Below, in pieces: positions 9,901-17,882 of a stretch of DNA of 64,000 nucleotides. Within the stretch, counting starts at the first letter, position 1; every line of letters starts with the position of its first letter. Made by a program: the position numbers and the translations under genes. Below the pieces are notes generated by a model. That model saw nothing but the letters and a program-made list of their open reading frames with translations, was not told the origin of the DNA and did not search any database. The stretch is from Eubacterium saphenum ATCC 49989 (GTDB taxonomy: Bacteria; Bacillota; Clostridia; Peptostreptococcales; Anaerovoracaceae): the NCBI GenBank assembly GCA_000161975.1, contig GG688422.1, positions 431,824 to 495,823 on the forward strand. Reading direction: 5' to 3'.

Positions 9901-10427
9901 TTTGAATCTCTAATAGCTATAGGTTCATCCACTAAGGCTCTTCTACAGTTTTCTTCACAAGGATGCGGACATACCCTTCCAAGGGATGCAGGAAGAGGTA
10001 TCTTTTCCGTTACCAGTTCTATGCCCTTCTTAAAATCTCCTTCCGCTAAAAATCCGACGTACCCTTGACAATCCGTATGAGCAGGACAGTTGAGTACACA
10101 AGGCGGTCTGCAGTCGCCCTTATGATTTGTCATAAGAAGCTCAAGATTAGTTTTTCGGGACTCTATTACTCTTTCGGTGTTTGTACGTACAGTCATACCG
10201 TCTGCAACTTCAGTAGCGCATGCCTTTACAAGCTTCGGGTTACCTTCCACTTCACATACGCATATTCCACAAGCTCCATAGATATCCACCCTGGCATCGT
10301 AGCAGAATGTAGGTATGAAAATATCATTTCGCCTCGCAACGTCCAATATGGTCTCGCCTTTGTTTGCGCCTGCTTCAATGTCGTTTATGTTGATCTTAAA
10401 TTCAAACCTTTCAATCATCTCTTTCAC
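6981..10427 (-). CDS. Large subunit of a putative electron-bifurcating transhydrogenase (2Fe-2S + GltD-like + NuoG-like fusion)
   Basis: This 1148-residue protein is a mosaic. Residues about 5-85 are a [2Fe-2S] domain (cysteines in TFCYDARVDIYGACGICVCE). About 100-180 hold a GltD-type cysteine region (CRPPCVLNCPAHTDC, then VCPHPCEENC). About 200-515 form an FAD/NAD(P)-binding GltD/NfnB-like module (IIGGGPMGLSAA, AIIGGGNTAMDAA). Then come RCLECGCKDYFEC, two [4Fe-4S] clusters (CILCGLCVRVC and CVSCGMCISVCPTGAL), a CEFCSVGC...CGRG cluster and a NuoG-like molybdopterin-fold remnant without an active-site Cys/Sec. It sits 10 bases after the NuoF-like gene. The architecture fits the Sporomusa-type Nfn (Stn) family, which couples NADPH, NADH and ferredoxin. 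No hydrogenase H-cluster domain or formate dehydrogenase site is visible. Function is inferred from architecture. Confidence 0.82.
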   Translation of the reverse strand: MKEMIERFEFKININDIEAGANKGETILDVARRNDIFIPTFCYDARVDIYGACGICVCEVEGNPKLVKACATEVADGMTVRTNTERVIESRKTNLELLMTNHKGDCRPPCVLNCPAHTDCQGYVGFLAEGDFKKGIELVTEKIPLPASLGRVCPHPCEENCRRALVDEPIAIRDSKRLLAEEAFFTEDFAFKLPEEFTGKKVSIIGGGPMGLSAACFLRQLGHDITVYEAMPYAGGMLRYGIPEYRLPKKILNAEISKIKEMGIDIKTNTRIGSDISFDEIRKNSDAVLLGIGAWKSTGTGCKGEDSNGVIGGIEFLQRKARGIETGIGKNVAIIGGGNTAMDAARTAVRLGAQNVYNVYRRTTEQMPAEEFEIKSAEEEGVIFKTLRNPIEIFEKDGRVNAMELQVMELGEEDASGRRRPVAVEGKTEMLNVDTVILAIGQAVDSELFGEVEKTKRNAIAYDEKSFMTSMEGVFAGGDCGNDKISIAIEAIADAKKVTEAIDNYLSGKKFVYTSPYYVTRSDITSEDFEDRERKCRANPEVAKADERKDNFNEVEKTIAVDLMKEEAKRCLECGCKDYFECKLIKYSHMYEVEPERLYGDHTDIDFEDDHPFVTRDPNKCILCGLCVRVCDETLGIGALGLVNRGFDTVIMPEMGRKLRESGCVSCGMCISVCPTGALKERCFNTKDIPANMKSNETVCEFCSVGCKIDVQTAGNLVMKADAINGSEAGMGLACGRGKFGLFTRYTEPFDSYIGSEKTKKEEAIKSLADLIGDASKKKYVSISARYTTEEVAAIKKFADAIGADVVSHDVPECGAGKVFGTTKPLTGFDELNDSDFILCALDVHSNPIISPRLISLSKQGKEIVMITNQEGTTRGINIRHINTDKKGSAIAEVFAGVVKLDAGGDKPFSSELIEYAEKINVSDEAMEAAKRYLSAKNPAILYSDSIVTFDGAVLLSDIAAYKGSNLIHLRKKNNTQGLLDFGIKPASSDESGILISFGVDITDDMKAGFERIAHVDVMYNDRADVFIREPNGVKKGGSFTNAEGRVQAVKNRFIKEGDEGDMYDLLNDILNELGIEETAIDYEDAVKTVEAEVYGKNYAGSKHIAAADEINVQFMVPKSDILLQEQGTSDALHTKISQELGKLIRQR

Positions 10428-10437
10428 TTCATGCCTC

Positions 10438-12186
10438 CTAGTCTAAATTTACAGAACTAAATCTACACGACTCCAAACACTTACCGCATTTTATACACTT
10501 TTCCTGATCTATAACATGCTGCCCCTTAGGAGAACCTGTAATCGCTCCTACCGGACAGTTTCTGGCGCAGGCTGTACAGCCGACGCAGGTGTCCAATATT
10601 GTATATGTCACAAGAGGTTTGCAAGATTTTGCAGTACATTTATGATTGTATATATGGTCTTCATATTCATGTCTAAAATACTTTATTGTAGTAAGAACCG
10701 GATTCGGAGCGGTCTGTCCTAGTCCGCACATAGAACCTTCCTTTACCTTGTTTGAAAGCTCGAGTAAAAGCTCTATGTCTCCGTCCTTACCCTTACCCTG
10801 CGTAATCCTTTCAAGTATCTCGAGCATTCGCTTCGTTCCCAGGCGGCAGTATATACATTTCCCGCAGCTTTCCTTACGGGTAAAGTCAAGAAAATAACGA
10901 GCCATATCCACCATGCACGTATCTTCATCCATAACTATCATTCCGCCGGAACCGACTATGGCTCCCGTCTTTACGATGTCTTCGTATGTTACCTTCGTAT
11001 CTATGAGCTCTGCAGGTATACAGCCTCCCGAAGGGCCTCCCATCTGCACAGCTTTAAATTTCCTGTCATTTTTTATGCCGCCTCCTATATTGTAGATGAC
11101 GTCTCTAAGAGGCATACCGAGCGGCACTTCACAAAGACCGCCTTTTTTTATCTTACCGGCAAGTGCGAATACCTTAGTGCCTTTGCTTTCACCGAGTCCG
11201 AATTCTGCGAATTTATCGCCGCCGTTTTTAATAATCCACGCAACGTTGGCCAAGGTTTCTACGTTATTAATATTTGTAGGTTTCTTCCAAAAACCCTTTT
11301 GTGCAGGGAAAGGTGGTTTCAACCTCGGCATCCCCCGTTCTCCCTCTATGGATGCTATCAGCGCAGTTTCTTCACCGCACACAAACGCTCCTGCTCCCGC
11401 CTTTATATAAAGGTCGAAATCAAATCCCGAGCCTAAAATATTGTCTCCCAAATAATTCGCTTTTCTGGCCTGCTCCATTGCATTTTCGAGTCTCTTAATA
11501 GCCAGCGGATATTCTGCCCTTACGTAGATAACTCCCTTTGTAGCGCCTATTGCATAGCCACCTATGAGCATTCCTTCCAGTAAAGCATGCGGGTCACCTT
11601 CGAGCACGGACCTATCCATAAATGCTCCGGGATCTCCTTCATCTGCATTACAAACTATGTATTTTTGATCCGCCTCGTTACTTCTTGCGGCATTCCATTT
11701 AAACCATGTAGGGAAACCCGCTCCTCCTCTACCTCTAAGTCCCGATTTTTTGATCTCTTCTATCACTTCCTCAGGAGTCTTTTCCGTAAGAGCTATCCTT
11801 GCAGCCTCATATCCGCCTTCGCTGATATAGTCTTCTATCTTTTCGGGATTTATGAGTCCGCAATTACGAAGTACTATCCTCTGCTGTCTTGTTATAAACT
11901 TTTCATCTTCTTCATCAATTACATGCTCGCTTGATATTTTACCATCGCTGAAATGGTGCTTAAATATCGATTCGACTTCTTCGGGCTTTACATTTACATA
12001 TCTTGTAAGCTTTTCTTCATCATCGTATACATCTACAATAGGCTCCAAGAAACACGTGCCGACACAGCCCGTAACCTCCAGATCCACATCCAGATTATCA
12101 CGCTTAATCATTACGTCTATGCTGTCCGCAACCTTCTTTGCGCCTGTAGCGATACCACAACTTCCTTGCCCAACTTTTACCTTCAT
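10438..12186 (-). CDS. NuoF/HydB-like NADH-binding flavoprotein subunit
   Basis: The protein of about 582 residues has an N-terminal thioredoxin-like [2Fe-2S] domain, an NADH/FMN-binding domain (GLRGRGGAGFPTWFKW), an SLBB part, the N3-type cluster (SCGKCIYCRLGT) and a C-terminal 2x[4Fe-4S] ferredoxin domain (CVGCTACARNCPVGA, CIKCGKCLESC). The C-terminal ferredoxin and fused 2Fe-2S domain are hallmarks of HydB/HndC/StnB-type subunits of soluble bifurcating complexes and are absent from complex I NuoF. I chose the ATG at 12186 because AAGGGGGAG lies just before it and the 2Fe-2S domain begins at once (MKVKVGQGSC); an upstream ATG at 12219 is less likely. It lies between the NuoE-like and large-subunit genes. 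Confidence 0.9.
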   Translation of the reverse strand: MKVKVGQGSCGIATGAKKVADSIDVMIKRDNLDVDLEVTGCVGTCFLEPIVDVYDDEEKLTRYVNVKPEEVESIFKHHFSDGKISSEHVIDEEDEKFITRQQRIVLRNCGLINPEKIEDYISEGGYEAARIALTEKTPEEVIEEIKKSGLRGRGGAGFPTWFKWNAARSNEADQKYIVCNADEGDPGAFMDRSVLEGDPHALLEGMLIGGYAIGATKGVIYVRAEYPLAIKRLENAMEQARKANYLGDNILGSGFDFDLYIKAGAGAFVCGEETALIASIEGERGMPRLKPPFPAQKGFWKKPTNINNVETLANVAWIIKNGGDKFAEFGLGESKGTKVFALAGKIKKGGLCEVPLGMPLRDVIYNIGGGIKNDRKFKAVQMGGPSGGCIPAELIDTKVTYEDIVKTGAIVGSGGMIVMDEDTCMVDMARYFLDFTRKESCGKCIYCRLGTKRMLEILERITQGKGKDGDIELLLELSNKVKEGSMCGLGQTAPNPVLTTIKYFRHEYEDHIYNHKCTAKSCKPLVTYTILDTCVGCTACARNCPVGAITGSPKGQHVIDQEKCIKCGKCLESCRFSSVNLD

Positions 12187-12242
12187 CACACTCCCCCTTA
12201 CGAGCACTCCTACTCGCATATCATTAAAGGTATAAGATTAGC

Positions 12243-12734
12243 CTATGCGCTAGCTCTGATTTCATCCAATAATTTTATTACCTTATCCTTAGTAAGCTGT
12301 CCGTACGTTTCTTCGCCTTCCACCGTCTGAACCATCATAACGGGCGCTATGGAGCAACACCCGAGGCAGGCAACATTATTTAGAGTAAACACTCCGTCTT
12401 CTGTAGTTTCTCCGTCTTTAATATTAAGGTGCTCGGACACCACCTCCCTAACGGAGTCCGAACCGTTTACGTGGCAGGCCGTACCCTGACACAGCATTAT
12501 CAGATATTTACCTATAGGCTTTAGCCTGAACTGTGAATAGAATGTCGCAACGCCATAAATCTTTGCAGCCCTTATCCCCGTTTTTTCAGAGATATAATCT
12601 ATAACATCCATAGGCAGGTATCCATATGCATCCTGCGTCTTTTGAAGTATCGTAATCAGGCTTCCTTCTTTATCTGCATACTCTGAAAGTATATTGTCTA
12701 TTTTAGAAAAGTCCTTTTTAAGCTTAGCATCCAT
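12243..12734 (-). CDS. NuoE/HydC-like [2Fe-2S] subunit
   Basis: The 163-residue protein matches the NuoE family: a helical N-terminus (TILQKTQDAYGYLP, IYGVATFYSQF) and a thioredoxin-like [2Fe-2S] domain whose cysteines are seen in CQGTACHVNG and NVACLGCCSIAP. It is the first gene of the three-gene operon; its ATG follows AAAGGAGTG. In HydABC- and Stn-type complexes this subunit passes electrons near the flavin of the NuoF-like subunit. Confidence 0.92.
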   Translation of the reverse strand: MDAKLKKDFSKIDNILSEYADKEGSLITILQKTQDAYGYLPMDVIDYISEKTGIRAAKIYGVATFYSQFRLKPIGKYLIMLCQGTACHVNGSDSVREVVSEHLNIKDGETTEDGVFTLNNVACLGCCSIAPVMMVQTVEGEETYGQLTKDKVIKLLDEIRASA

Positions 12735-12868
12735 ATAACACTCCTTTTGTTAATAACCACTAATTTATATAGTCTGTGTGAAGCTTTTTTGTCGACTTTG
12801 TTACAACTTCATTATAACCCTGCCGAAGAACTTTTTCAAGAAAATTATGTGTTTTAGATGCGGTTTTA

Positions 12869-14344
12869 TTATTTAAGGCAGTTTAATATGGCTTTGCGCA
12901 TTTCGCCTACTTTAATCACATCTCCGTGTATCACATCTCTTTTGTCTAAATCCCTTAAACAGCATGGAATTTCAGTGCTTGTATGCTTGCTTAGGTTTTT
13001 AAGATCTTCAAAGCCGTCCTTCCCCCTTAGGGATCCTATTGCAGCCGCCACGCTTTCAGCGAATTTATATGCACTTGCAGTGGACACTATGACTGTATCG
13101 GTATCATCACCGGTATTTTTCTTATAGTCCTTATACACGGAATATGCTACAGCTGTATGTGTATCCATTAAATAATGCTCTGTATCATATAGTTCTTTGA
13201 TATTTTGAGCACCTTTTTCAGAGTTTGAAAATCCCGCATAGAATTCCGATAAACCCTTCTTTATTTCAGGAGACACCTCATATCTCTTATTTTCATCTAA
13301 TGACTTCATGAGGTTTTTTATTTGAGCGCCGTCGTTTCCACTCAAGTTAAACAGCAATCTTTCCAAATTACTGGATACCAAGATATCCATTGACGGTGAA
13401 CTTGTAAGATAAAATTCTCTATCCAAGTGGTACACGCCCGTTTCAAAAAAGTCTGTTAGTACTTTGTTTTCGTTAGAAGCGCAAATTAGCTTCGCAATAG
13501 GCAATCCCATATTTTTTGCATAGTATCCAGCCAAAATATTTCCGAAGTTTCCTGTAGGAACCACCACGTTTATAGGATCTCCCGCCTTTATTTGTCCGCT
13601 TGATAGCAGCTTTGCATATGAATATACATAGTATGCAACCTGCGGTACCAGCCTTCCGATATTTATGGAATTCGCAGATGAAAATTTATATCCTAAGGCT
13701 CCTATCTCCTTTGCAAATTCACTATCTGTAAAGATATCCTTCACTGCAGTCTGTGCATCATCGAAATTTCCCTCTATGGCGAATACATGCGTATTGTCGC
13801 CTTGCTGAGTAATCATCTGCCTTTCCTGTACGGTGCTCACTCCGTTATTAGGATAAAAAACTATTATATCCACGCCTTCCACATCAGCGAAGCCCTCAAG
13901 AGCAGCCTTTCCGGTATCTCCCGATGTTGCCGTAAGTATGCAGATTTTTTTATCGCTTCCCTGCATCTTGATGGATTCAGTGAGTAAAAACGGCAAGATG
14001 GATAGCGCCATATCCTTAAACGCCGCCGTTTTACCATGATAAAGCTCTAAGAAAAACGCTTCTTTCGTCTTAGTAAATCCTACCGCATCATCTTTTGAAA
14101 ATTTGTCATCGTATGCACTATTTACGCAATATTCTATCTGCTCCTTAGAAAAGTCCGTAAAAAAAGCACCGAGCACCATCTTGGCTATTTCCTTATAACT
14201 CATGCCCTTGAGCTCTTCCAACCCTACCGGAAGATTCGGTATGCTCTCAGGCACATACAACCCCCTATCACCTGCTATTCCGTTTATGATGGCTTCTGAC
14301 GAGTCTATTCTCTCACTTGAACCTCTGGTACTTATGTATTTCAT
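12869..14344 (-). CDS. thrC: Threonine synthase
   Basis: The protein (about 491 residues from MKYISTRGSSERIDSSEAI) has the long-form threonine synthase layout: the N-terminal GDRGLYVPESIP motif, the PLP lysine in HGKTAAFKDMA, and the ATSGDTGKAALEGF and NSINIGR motifs. It converts O-phosphohomoserine to threonine in the cytoplasm. The ATG at 14344 fits the conserved N-terminus better than an upstream start at 14398. No other threonine-pathway gene is adjacent. The gene is separated from the NuoE operon downstream by about 135 bases. Confidence 0.93.
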   Translation of the reverse strand: MKYISTRGSSERIDSSEAIINGIAGDRGLYVPESIPNLPVGLEELKGMSYKEIAKMVLGAFFTDFSKEQIEYCVNSAYDDKFSKDDAVGFTKTKEAFFLELYHGKTAAFKDMALSILPFLLTESIKMQGSDKKICILTATSGDTGKAALEGFADVEGVDIIVFYPNNGVSTVQERQMITQQGDNTHVFAIEGNFDDAQTAVKDIFTDSEFAKEIGALGYKFSSANSINIGRLVPQVAYYVYSYAKLLSSGQIKAGDPINVVVPTGNFGNILAGYYAKNMGLPIAKLICASNENKVLTDFFETGVYHLDREFYLTSSPSMDILVSSNLERLLFNLSGNDGAQIKNLMKSLDENKRYEVSPEIKKGLSEFYAGFSNSEKGAQNIKELYDTEHYLMDTHTAVAYSVYKDYKKNTGDDTDTVIVSTASAYKFAESVAAAIGSLRGKDGFEDLKNLSKHTSTEIPCCLRDLDKRDVIHGDVIKVGEMRKAILNCLK

Positions 14345-14381
14345 CCATTTCTCTTTTCTATAAACAACTCTAAAAATAACG

Positions 14382-14449
14382 CTGTCACCGGCAATCACTC
14401 ACAAGCCACTTCTGCAAACACCACTGTCAGCAACAATTCACTCACAAGC
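14382..14449. repeat. Imperfect direct repeat in the thrC leader
   Basis: CTGTCACCGGCAATCACTC plus ACAAGC (from 14382) recurs as CTGTCAGCAACAATTCACTC plus ACAAGC (from 14424), a period of about 42 bases; a weaker third copy starts near 14473. The stretch 14345-14599 upstream of thrC holds no gene. I see no T-box or other known riboswitch in it. Confidence 0.45.
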
Positions 14450-14599
14450 AAATCAGGCAAACATTGTAAGCCCTGTCATCATCGACAGTTTCCTCACAAT
14501 CATGTCCTGTAACCATCGCCTCTACACACATTCATTCTAATTTATTTATGCCGCCCGTGTCAATACCGACATGAAGCTGCTACTAATACGAAATGCTTT

Positions 14600-15424
14600 T
14601 TATTTACAAGGCAATTCCGCATCGTCAAAACAATCAAACGGTGCAGTCTTATCAAACGGATTTTCCTTAGAGATGTCAGGAATTGTATCGATATGTGAAA
14701 ATGCATTATTTACATCAGCTGTCCATCCATTATGAGAAGTGAAGACAGCTTTTATATCGTAAGCAGCTATATTTTTCTTCAAAGCTTTCAGGGATTTTTT
14801 GTTAAGACTGCTGTCGAAGTTAAAAACGTCAAAGAAACAATAACCGCCGGTTTCATTGATTGCAATCGAATCTCCTGTAAACAAAAGGTTGTCGTTGATA
14901 ATATAAACACAATGCCCCAGCGTATGCCCCGGAACAAGCAGCGATGTAATCTTAAGATCCCCCAGCGTTACCGTTTCTCCATCTTCCATGAGCTGATACT
15001 TTTTCTTAATTCTAACAGGATTTTTCAAACCTATAGGTCCGATTCTCTTCCTGTGCCATGTATTGGTCAAATAATTTTCTTCCAACTTTCCGAGATATAT
15101 TTTTGCGTTTTTAAACGGATCTTTGCATCGATAATCAAGTCCCCCTGCATGATCGGGATCTACATGTGTAAGAAACAGATCTGTAACGTCTGCAGGATCT
15201 ATACCTATCCTTTTACATTTATCCATAATCCCGGGATAATTTTTATATCCCGAATCAATAGCTACAAGATGCTGCTTTCCATGGATAAAAAAGATATTAA
15301 CATCATATTCACGAATACAGCTTACGCCAAATCCAAGCTCACCTGTAGCACAAGGGTGCAACGCCCCCTTACCTCTAAACATTTTCGGTACAATATGCAT
15401 CGCAAAATAATCGATAATACTCAT
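14600..15424 (-). CDS. MBL-fold metallo-hydrolase (quorum-lactonase/glyoxalase-like)
   Basis: The protein of about 274 residues has the metallo-beta-lactamase metal motif as THVDPDHAGG (the first His of the usual HxHxDH is replaced by the variant THVDPDH), a further LVPGHTLGHCVYI histidine, FTGDSIAINE and a C-terminal FTSHNGW. The layout resembles AHL-lactonase-like and other small-molecule MBL hydrolases. The start at 15424 (MSIIDYF) follows AGGTGG seven bases upstream. It follows the ATC-hydrolase-like gene on the same strand with a 104-base gap, so both may be controlled by the TetR gene further upstream. Substrate unknown. Confidence 0.82.
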   Translation of the reverse strand: MSIIDYFAMHIVPKMFRGKGALHPCATGELGFGVSCIREYDVNIFFIHGKQHLVAIDSGYKNYPGIMDKCKRIGIDPADVTDLFLTHVDPDHAGGLDYRCKDPFKNAKIYLGKLEENYLTNTWHRKRIGPIGLKNPVRIKKKYQLMEDGETVTLGDLKITSLLVPGHTLGHCVYIINDNLLFTGDSIAINETGGYCFFDVFNFDSSLNKKSLKALKKNIAAYDIKAVFTSHNGWTADVNNAFSHIDTIPDISKENPFDKTAPFDCFDDAELPCK

Positions 15425-15528
15425 TTTATACCACCTTCTTCTTATCATTGATCAAAAAGAATTCTTCATTTTTAAACAAATACAAGCAGACATTACGACA
15501 TAACCCTGTTCATACTAACTGTTAGTTA

Positions 15529-16164
15529 TTATTTACCCCTATTCTTAATCCAATAATCACAATCTTTATATCCGTCGGCAACCGTATGTTCTCTATAGAG
15601 AGTACCTCCCATGTGCTCCACGACGGTCTTGTCCGTTTCACAAAAATATGGCATAAGTTCTTCATAGCCGTTCTTTTTTGCAAAATCCGCAATAGGGCAC
15701 CCCACAAGGTGTATGCTGATTCCCTCTTTGTGGTTGAGCGGATTCACTTCCATACCCCATGTGTTGTTCCAAGAGCCGTCCTTCTTATGCTTATTCAGCT
15801 TCTTAGATCTTAACCTAAAAAGCCCGTGGAATATTTTTCGCACCAACTTATTATTAAGATTAAAGCGAGAAAGCTGACCGCCCTTTCTGTCTCCTATCAT
15901 CATTCCGAAACACATGTCTGTAATTTCATCAGGAGACATATTTCGATTCATACACTCATAATATGCAAAAGCGGATAAGGCTCCGTAAAAGTTTTTTGAC
16001 ATCGGGTTAGCCTTTCCTCCGATACTTGGAGCCTCGTTTGAAAATTTTTCGTATGTCTTAAGAATCTCTCGATACTTTTCTTCCGCTTTGCCGAAAGAAT
16101 ATTTTTTCCTCAATTCATTTTTAATCCACTTCTCAGAATCCTGTGGAATTTCATACACCATCAT
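15529..16164 (-). CDS. L-2-amino-thiazoline-4-carboxylic acid hydrolase family protein
   Basis: The 211-residue protein carries the signature C-terminus of this family (HLVGCPIADFAKKNGYEEL, CETDKTVVEHMGG, LYREHTVADGYKDCDYW). Two conserved cysteines and a histidine lie there. The founding Pseudomonas enzyme opens the thiazoline ring of ATC on the way to cysteine, but most Firmicute members are uncharacterised. The start is one of two adjacent ATGs after GGAAGGGGTG. It lies between the TetR gene (155 bases upstream) and the MBL hydrolase. Family assignment is good, substrate unproven. Confidence 0.82.
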   Translation of the reverse strand: MMVYEIPQDSEKWIKNELRKKYSFGKAEEKYREILKTYEKFSNEAPSIGGKANPMSKNFYGALSAFAYYECMNRNMSPDEITDMCFGMMIGDRKGGQLSRFNLNNKLVRKIFHGLFRLRSKKLNKHKKDGSWNNTWGMEVNPLNHKEGISIHLVGCPIADFAKKNGYEELMPYFCETDKTVVEHMGGTLYREHTVADGYKDCDYWIKNRGK

Positions 16165-16319
16165 GACACACCCCTTCCTTCAATACTTTGTTTGTAATAC
16201 TTCTTACTGACAAGCTTACAAAAGCTTTTTAAAATCGTCCCATACTACTGCTAATAACTTTCGCTTTGTACAAGTGTAATAGCAATTATCCTTGTTTTTT
16301 TGTAGTTCATTTTACTTTG

Positions 16320-16958
16320 CTAAGGACTTTCTCTGTGCATAAGTGCGATAATGCCGGTCTCATATATTTTTCCTATCATTTCCATGCACTGTATGATCGT
16401 ATCTCGCTTTTTATCCGAAACTACGAGCCTGAAAAGCGTTCTGATATAGCCGTCCATCAATATTTCAAGCGTCTCTTTCCTGATGGAATTAAAGACTTCG
16501 CCTTCAGCACTTTCTGCAGCCTTGTTGATACACATTGCATTTCGTCCTGCTATCTTATCAAGAACACCCCCATACTTAGTCCCCTTTGCACAATCTACAA
16601 TCAACTTTACTGCCTGACGATCCGAAAGCAAAACATCCACGATTTTCGGTATATTGAAATAGTAGATATCTCCCATCTCCCGGAGCCACTTTTCTTTAGG
16701 CAAAGCATCCATTTCATCTCGAATCCTGTCAAGCACCTTCATAAGCCGCTCTACCATGGGATCTGTAAGAGCGTAAAAAAGCTCTTCCTTTGAACTGAAA
16801 TATCCATACAATGCTCCCGGCGTAAACCCCGCTTCCGATGCAATCTTTCTAAGCGGTGCAGCCTGATAACCATATTTTAAAAAAAATTTTCCTGCACTTT
16901 TAAGAATCAACTTCTTCGTCTCGGTTCCTTCACCGTGCATGCATTTATCGCTTTTCAA
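16320..16958 (-). CDS. TetR/AcrR family transcription regulator
   Basis: The 212-residue protein has an N-terminal TetR helix-turn-helix (KLILKSAGKFFLKYGYQAA, then LRKIASEAGFTPGALYGYF) and an all-helical ligand-binding domain. Translation appears to start at TTG 16958, just after GAGGTGAAG; an ATG six codons further in is the alternative. A perfect 21-bp palindrome overlaps the -10 of its promoter, so it most likely represses itself. The two genes that follow on the same strand (ATC-hydrolase-like, MBL hydrolase) are the nearest candidate targets. Confidence 0.9.
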   Translation of the reverse strand: MKSDKCMHGEGTETKKLILKSAGKFFLKYGYQAAPLRKIASEAGFTPGALYGYFSSKEELFYALTDPMVERLMKVLDRIRDEMDALPKEKWLREMGDIYYFNIPKIVDVLLSDRQAVKLIVDCAKGTKYGGVLDKIAGRNAMCINKAAESAEGEVFNSIRKETLEILMDGYIRTLFRLVVSDKKRDTIIQCMEMIGKIYETGIIALMHRESP

Positions 16959-17001
16959 ACTTCACCTCGCATATCACAAACTCACTCTGCATATAACAAA
17001 G

Positions 17002-17022
17002 TTATATTACTAAGTAATATAA
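17002..17022. promoter_or_regulatory. Palindromic operator, probably for the TetR protein
   Basis: TTATATTACT, one A, then AGTAATATAA: ten of ten positions pair. The site is 44 bases upstream of the TetR start and overlaps the -10 hexamer of its promoter, as expected for an autorepressor. Confidence 0.7.
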
Positions 17023-17047
17023 TACACTCTTTAGCCTTATTTGTAAA
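17019..17047 (-). promoter_or_regulatory. Promoter of the TetR gene
   Basis: On the minus strand TTTACA and TATTAT are separated by 17 bases, about 60-90 bases upstream of the TetR start; the -10 lies within the palindromic operator. Confidence 0.6.
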
Positions 17048-17049
17048 GT

Positions 17050-17087
17050 AAAAAATCTCCTTCTGCATCACAACAGAAAGGAGATTT
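17050..17087 (-). terminator. Terminator after small membrane protein A
   Basis: On the minus strand AAATCTCCTTTCTG pairs with CAGAAGGAGATTT across an 8-base loop and runs into a T-run. A closely similar hairpin lies after the paralogue at 18467, so the terminator was duplicated with the gene. Confidence 0.85.
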
Positions 17088-17147
17088 CCAAAGTATACAC
17101 CGAATTGTTTGTTTATCTCATTGTCTTACATTGACAATAGGCACTTT

Positions 17148-17408
17148 TTACTTCGGCCTCTTTTCTTCCTCTCTTTTAATTTCAGCTCTATAATGTGCAT
17201 ATGATATTAATGTGTAAAAAGCGAGTAAAATTAAGGCAATAAAAATACTATGGAGTATAAAACCTTTAACATCAAAAGGTTCAATGCGATGATACCTCAC
17301 CTCAAAATTCATAAGTATTGTAGAAACAATAACAAGTATTGCTCCTCCTCCAGAAAAACCAAACTTTAGATCCGTCAATCCAAATTTTCTTTTTTTATCA
17401 TCTGACAT
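17148..17408 (-). CDS. Small two-helix membrane protein, paralogue A
   Basis: From the ATG at 17408 the protein of 86 residues begins MSDDKKRKFG, has two hydrophobic segments (about AILVIVSTILMNF and FIALILLAFYTLISYA) and ends in a charged tail, HYRAEIKREEEKRPK. Start and tail are shared with the gene at 18467-18712, and the N-terminus with the other two neighbours. I recognise no family. The start is chosen by comparison with the paralogues, whose ribosome binding sites lie directly upstream of this position; the frame stays open to 17435. Confidence 0.7.
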   Translation of the reverse strand: MSDDKKRKFGLTDLKFGFSGGGAILVIVSTILMNFEVRYHRIEPFDVKGFILHSIFIALILLAFYTLISYAHYRAEIKREEEKRPK

Positions 17409-17476
17409 TTTCAAACTCTTAATCGCTAATAACATACCCCTATTTTCAGCATTCGCAAAACTTCTCCTGCCTGGTA

Positions 17477-17728
17477 TTACTTATTGCTGCGTTTATACTT
17501 TAAATATGCTGACATCGCAGTCCAGCCAAAAACTTCTACTGCAGCTATCAAAACAAGTATGGACGCTATCTTTATCACAGTGTTAATCGAAAAAACATCG
17601 AAACCGCTATTGAAAAATGCACCTAATAACACAATAAGTAAGGCCACAATATCTGCTAAAAAAATCATCATCACTTTTTTGTCTAAACTGCCCCAGATGA
17701 TATTTCTTTTCTTATCCTTATTTAACAT
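17477..17728 (-). CDS. Small two-helix membrane protein, paralogue B
   Basis: The 83-residue protein starts MLNKDKKRN after AGGAGGATAAAA, has two membrane helices (VMMIFLADIVALLIVLLGAF and a second near residues 50-70) and ends AYLKYKRSNK. It is a paralogue of the frameshifted gene at 17883-18142, which ends AYLKYKRSNNKSK. Function unknown. It lies 68 bases upstream of paralogue A, giving a B-A gene pair. Confidence 0.75.
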   Translation of the reverse strand: MLNKDKKRNIIWGSLDKKVMMIFLADIVALLIVLLGAFFNSGFDVFSINTVIKIASILVLIAAVEVFGWTAMSAYLKYKRSNK

Positions 17729-17741
17729 TTTTATCCTCCTT

Positions 17742-17787
17742 ATCCCTAGTTACATAACCACTATATCCCTAGTTACATAACCACTAT
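17742..17787. repeat. Perfect tandem duplication of 23 bp
   Basis: The unit ATCCCTAGTTACATAACCACT plus AT occurs twice head to tail without a mismatch, directly upstream of paralogue B. A perfect copy suggests a recent slippage event. Confidence 0.9.
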
Positions 17788-17882
17788 TCTGTCCGCCATA
17801 TCGCCAATAATCGATATCATGAACTTTCACGAGAAACCTTTTTCCAAAGGTAATCTTGACTATAACCGAAAAATGCCGAAAA

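Noticed and set aside
7284..10068. Several plus-strand open frames of 65-136 codons inside the large subunit gene
   Set aside because: They lie opposite a well-supported minus-strand gene, have no ribosome binding site and show no family features.
6981..10427. Reading the large subunit as formate dehydrogenase or [FeFe] hydrogenase
   Set aside because: There is no active-site Cys/Sec of a molybdenum enzyme and no H-cluster motif; the molybdopterin-fold part is degenerate as in NuoG.
14345..14599. A possible T-box or other riboswitch upstream of thrC
   Set aside because: I find no T-box sequence and no antiterminator hairpin; only imperfect repeats are visible.
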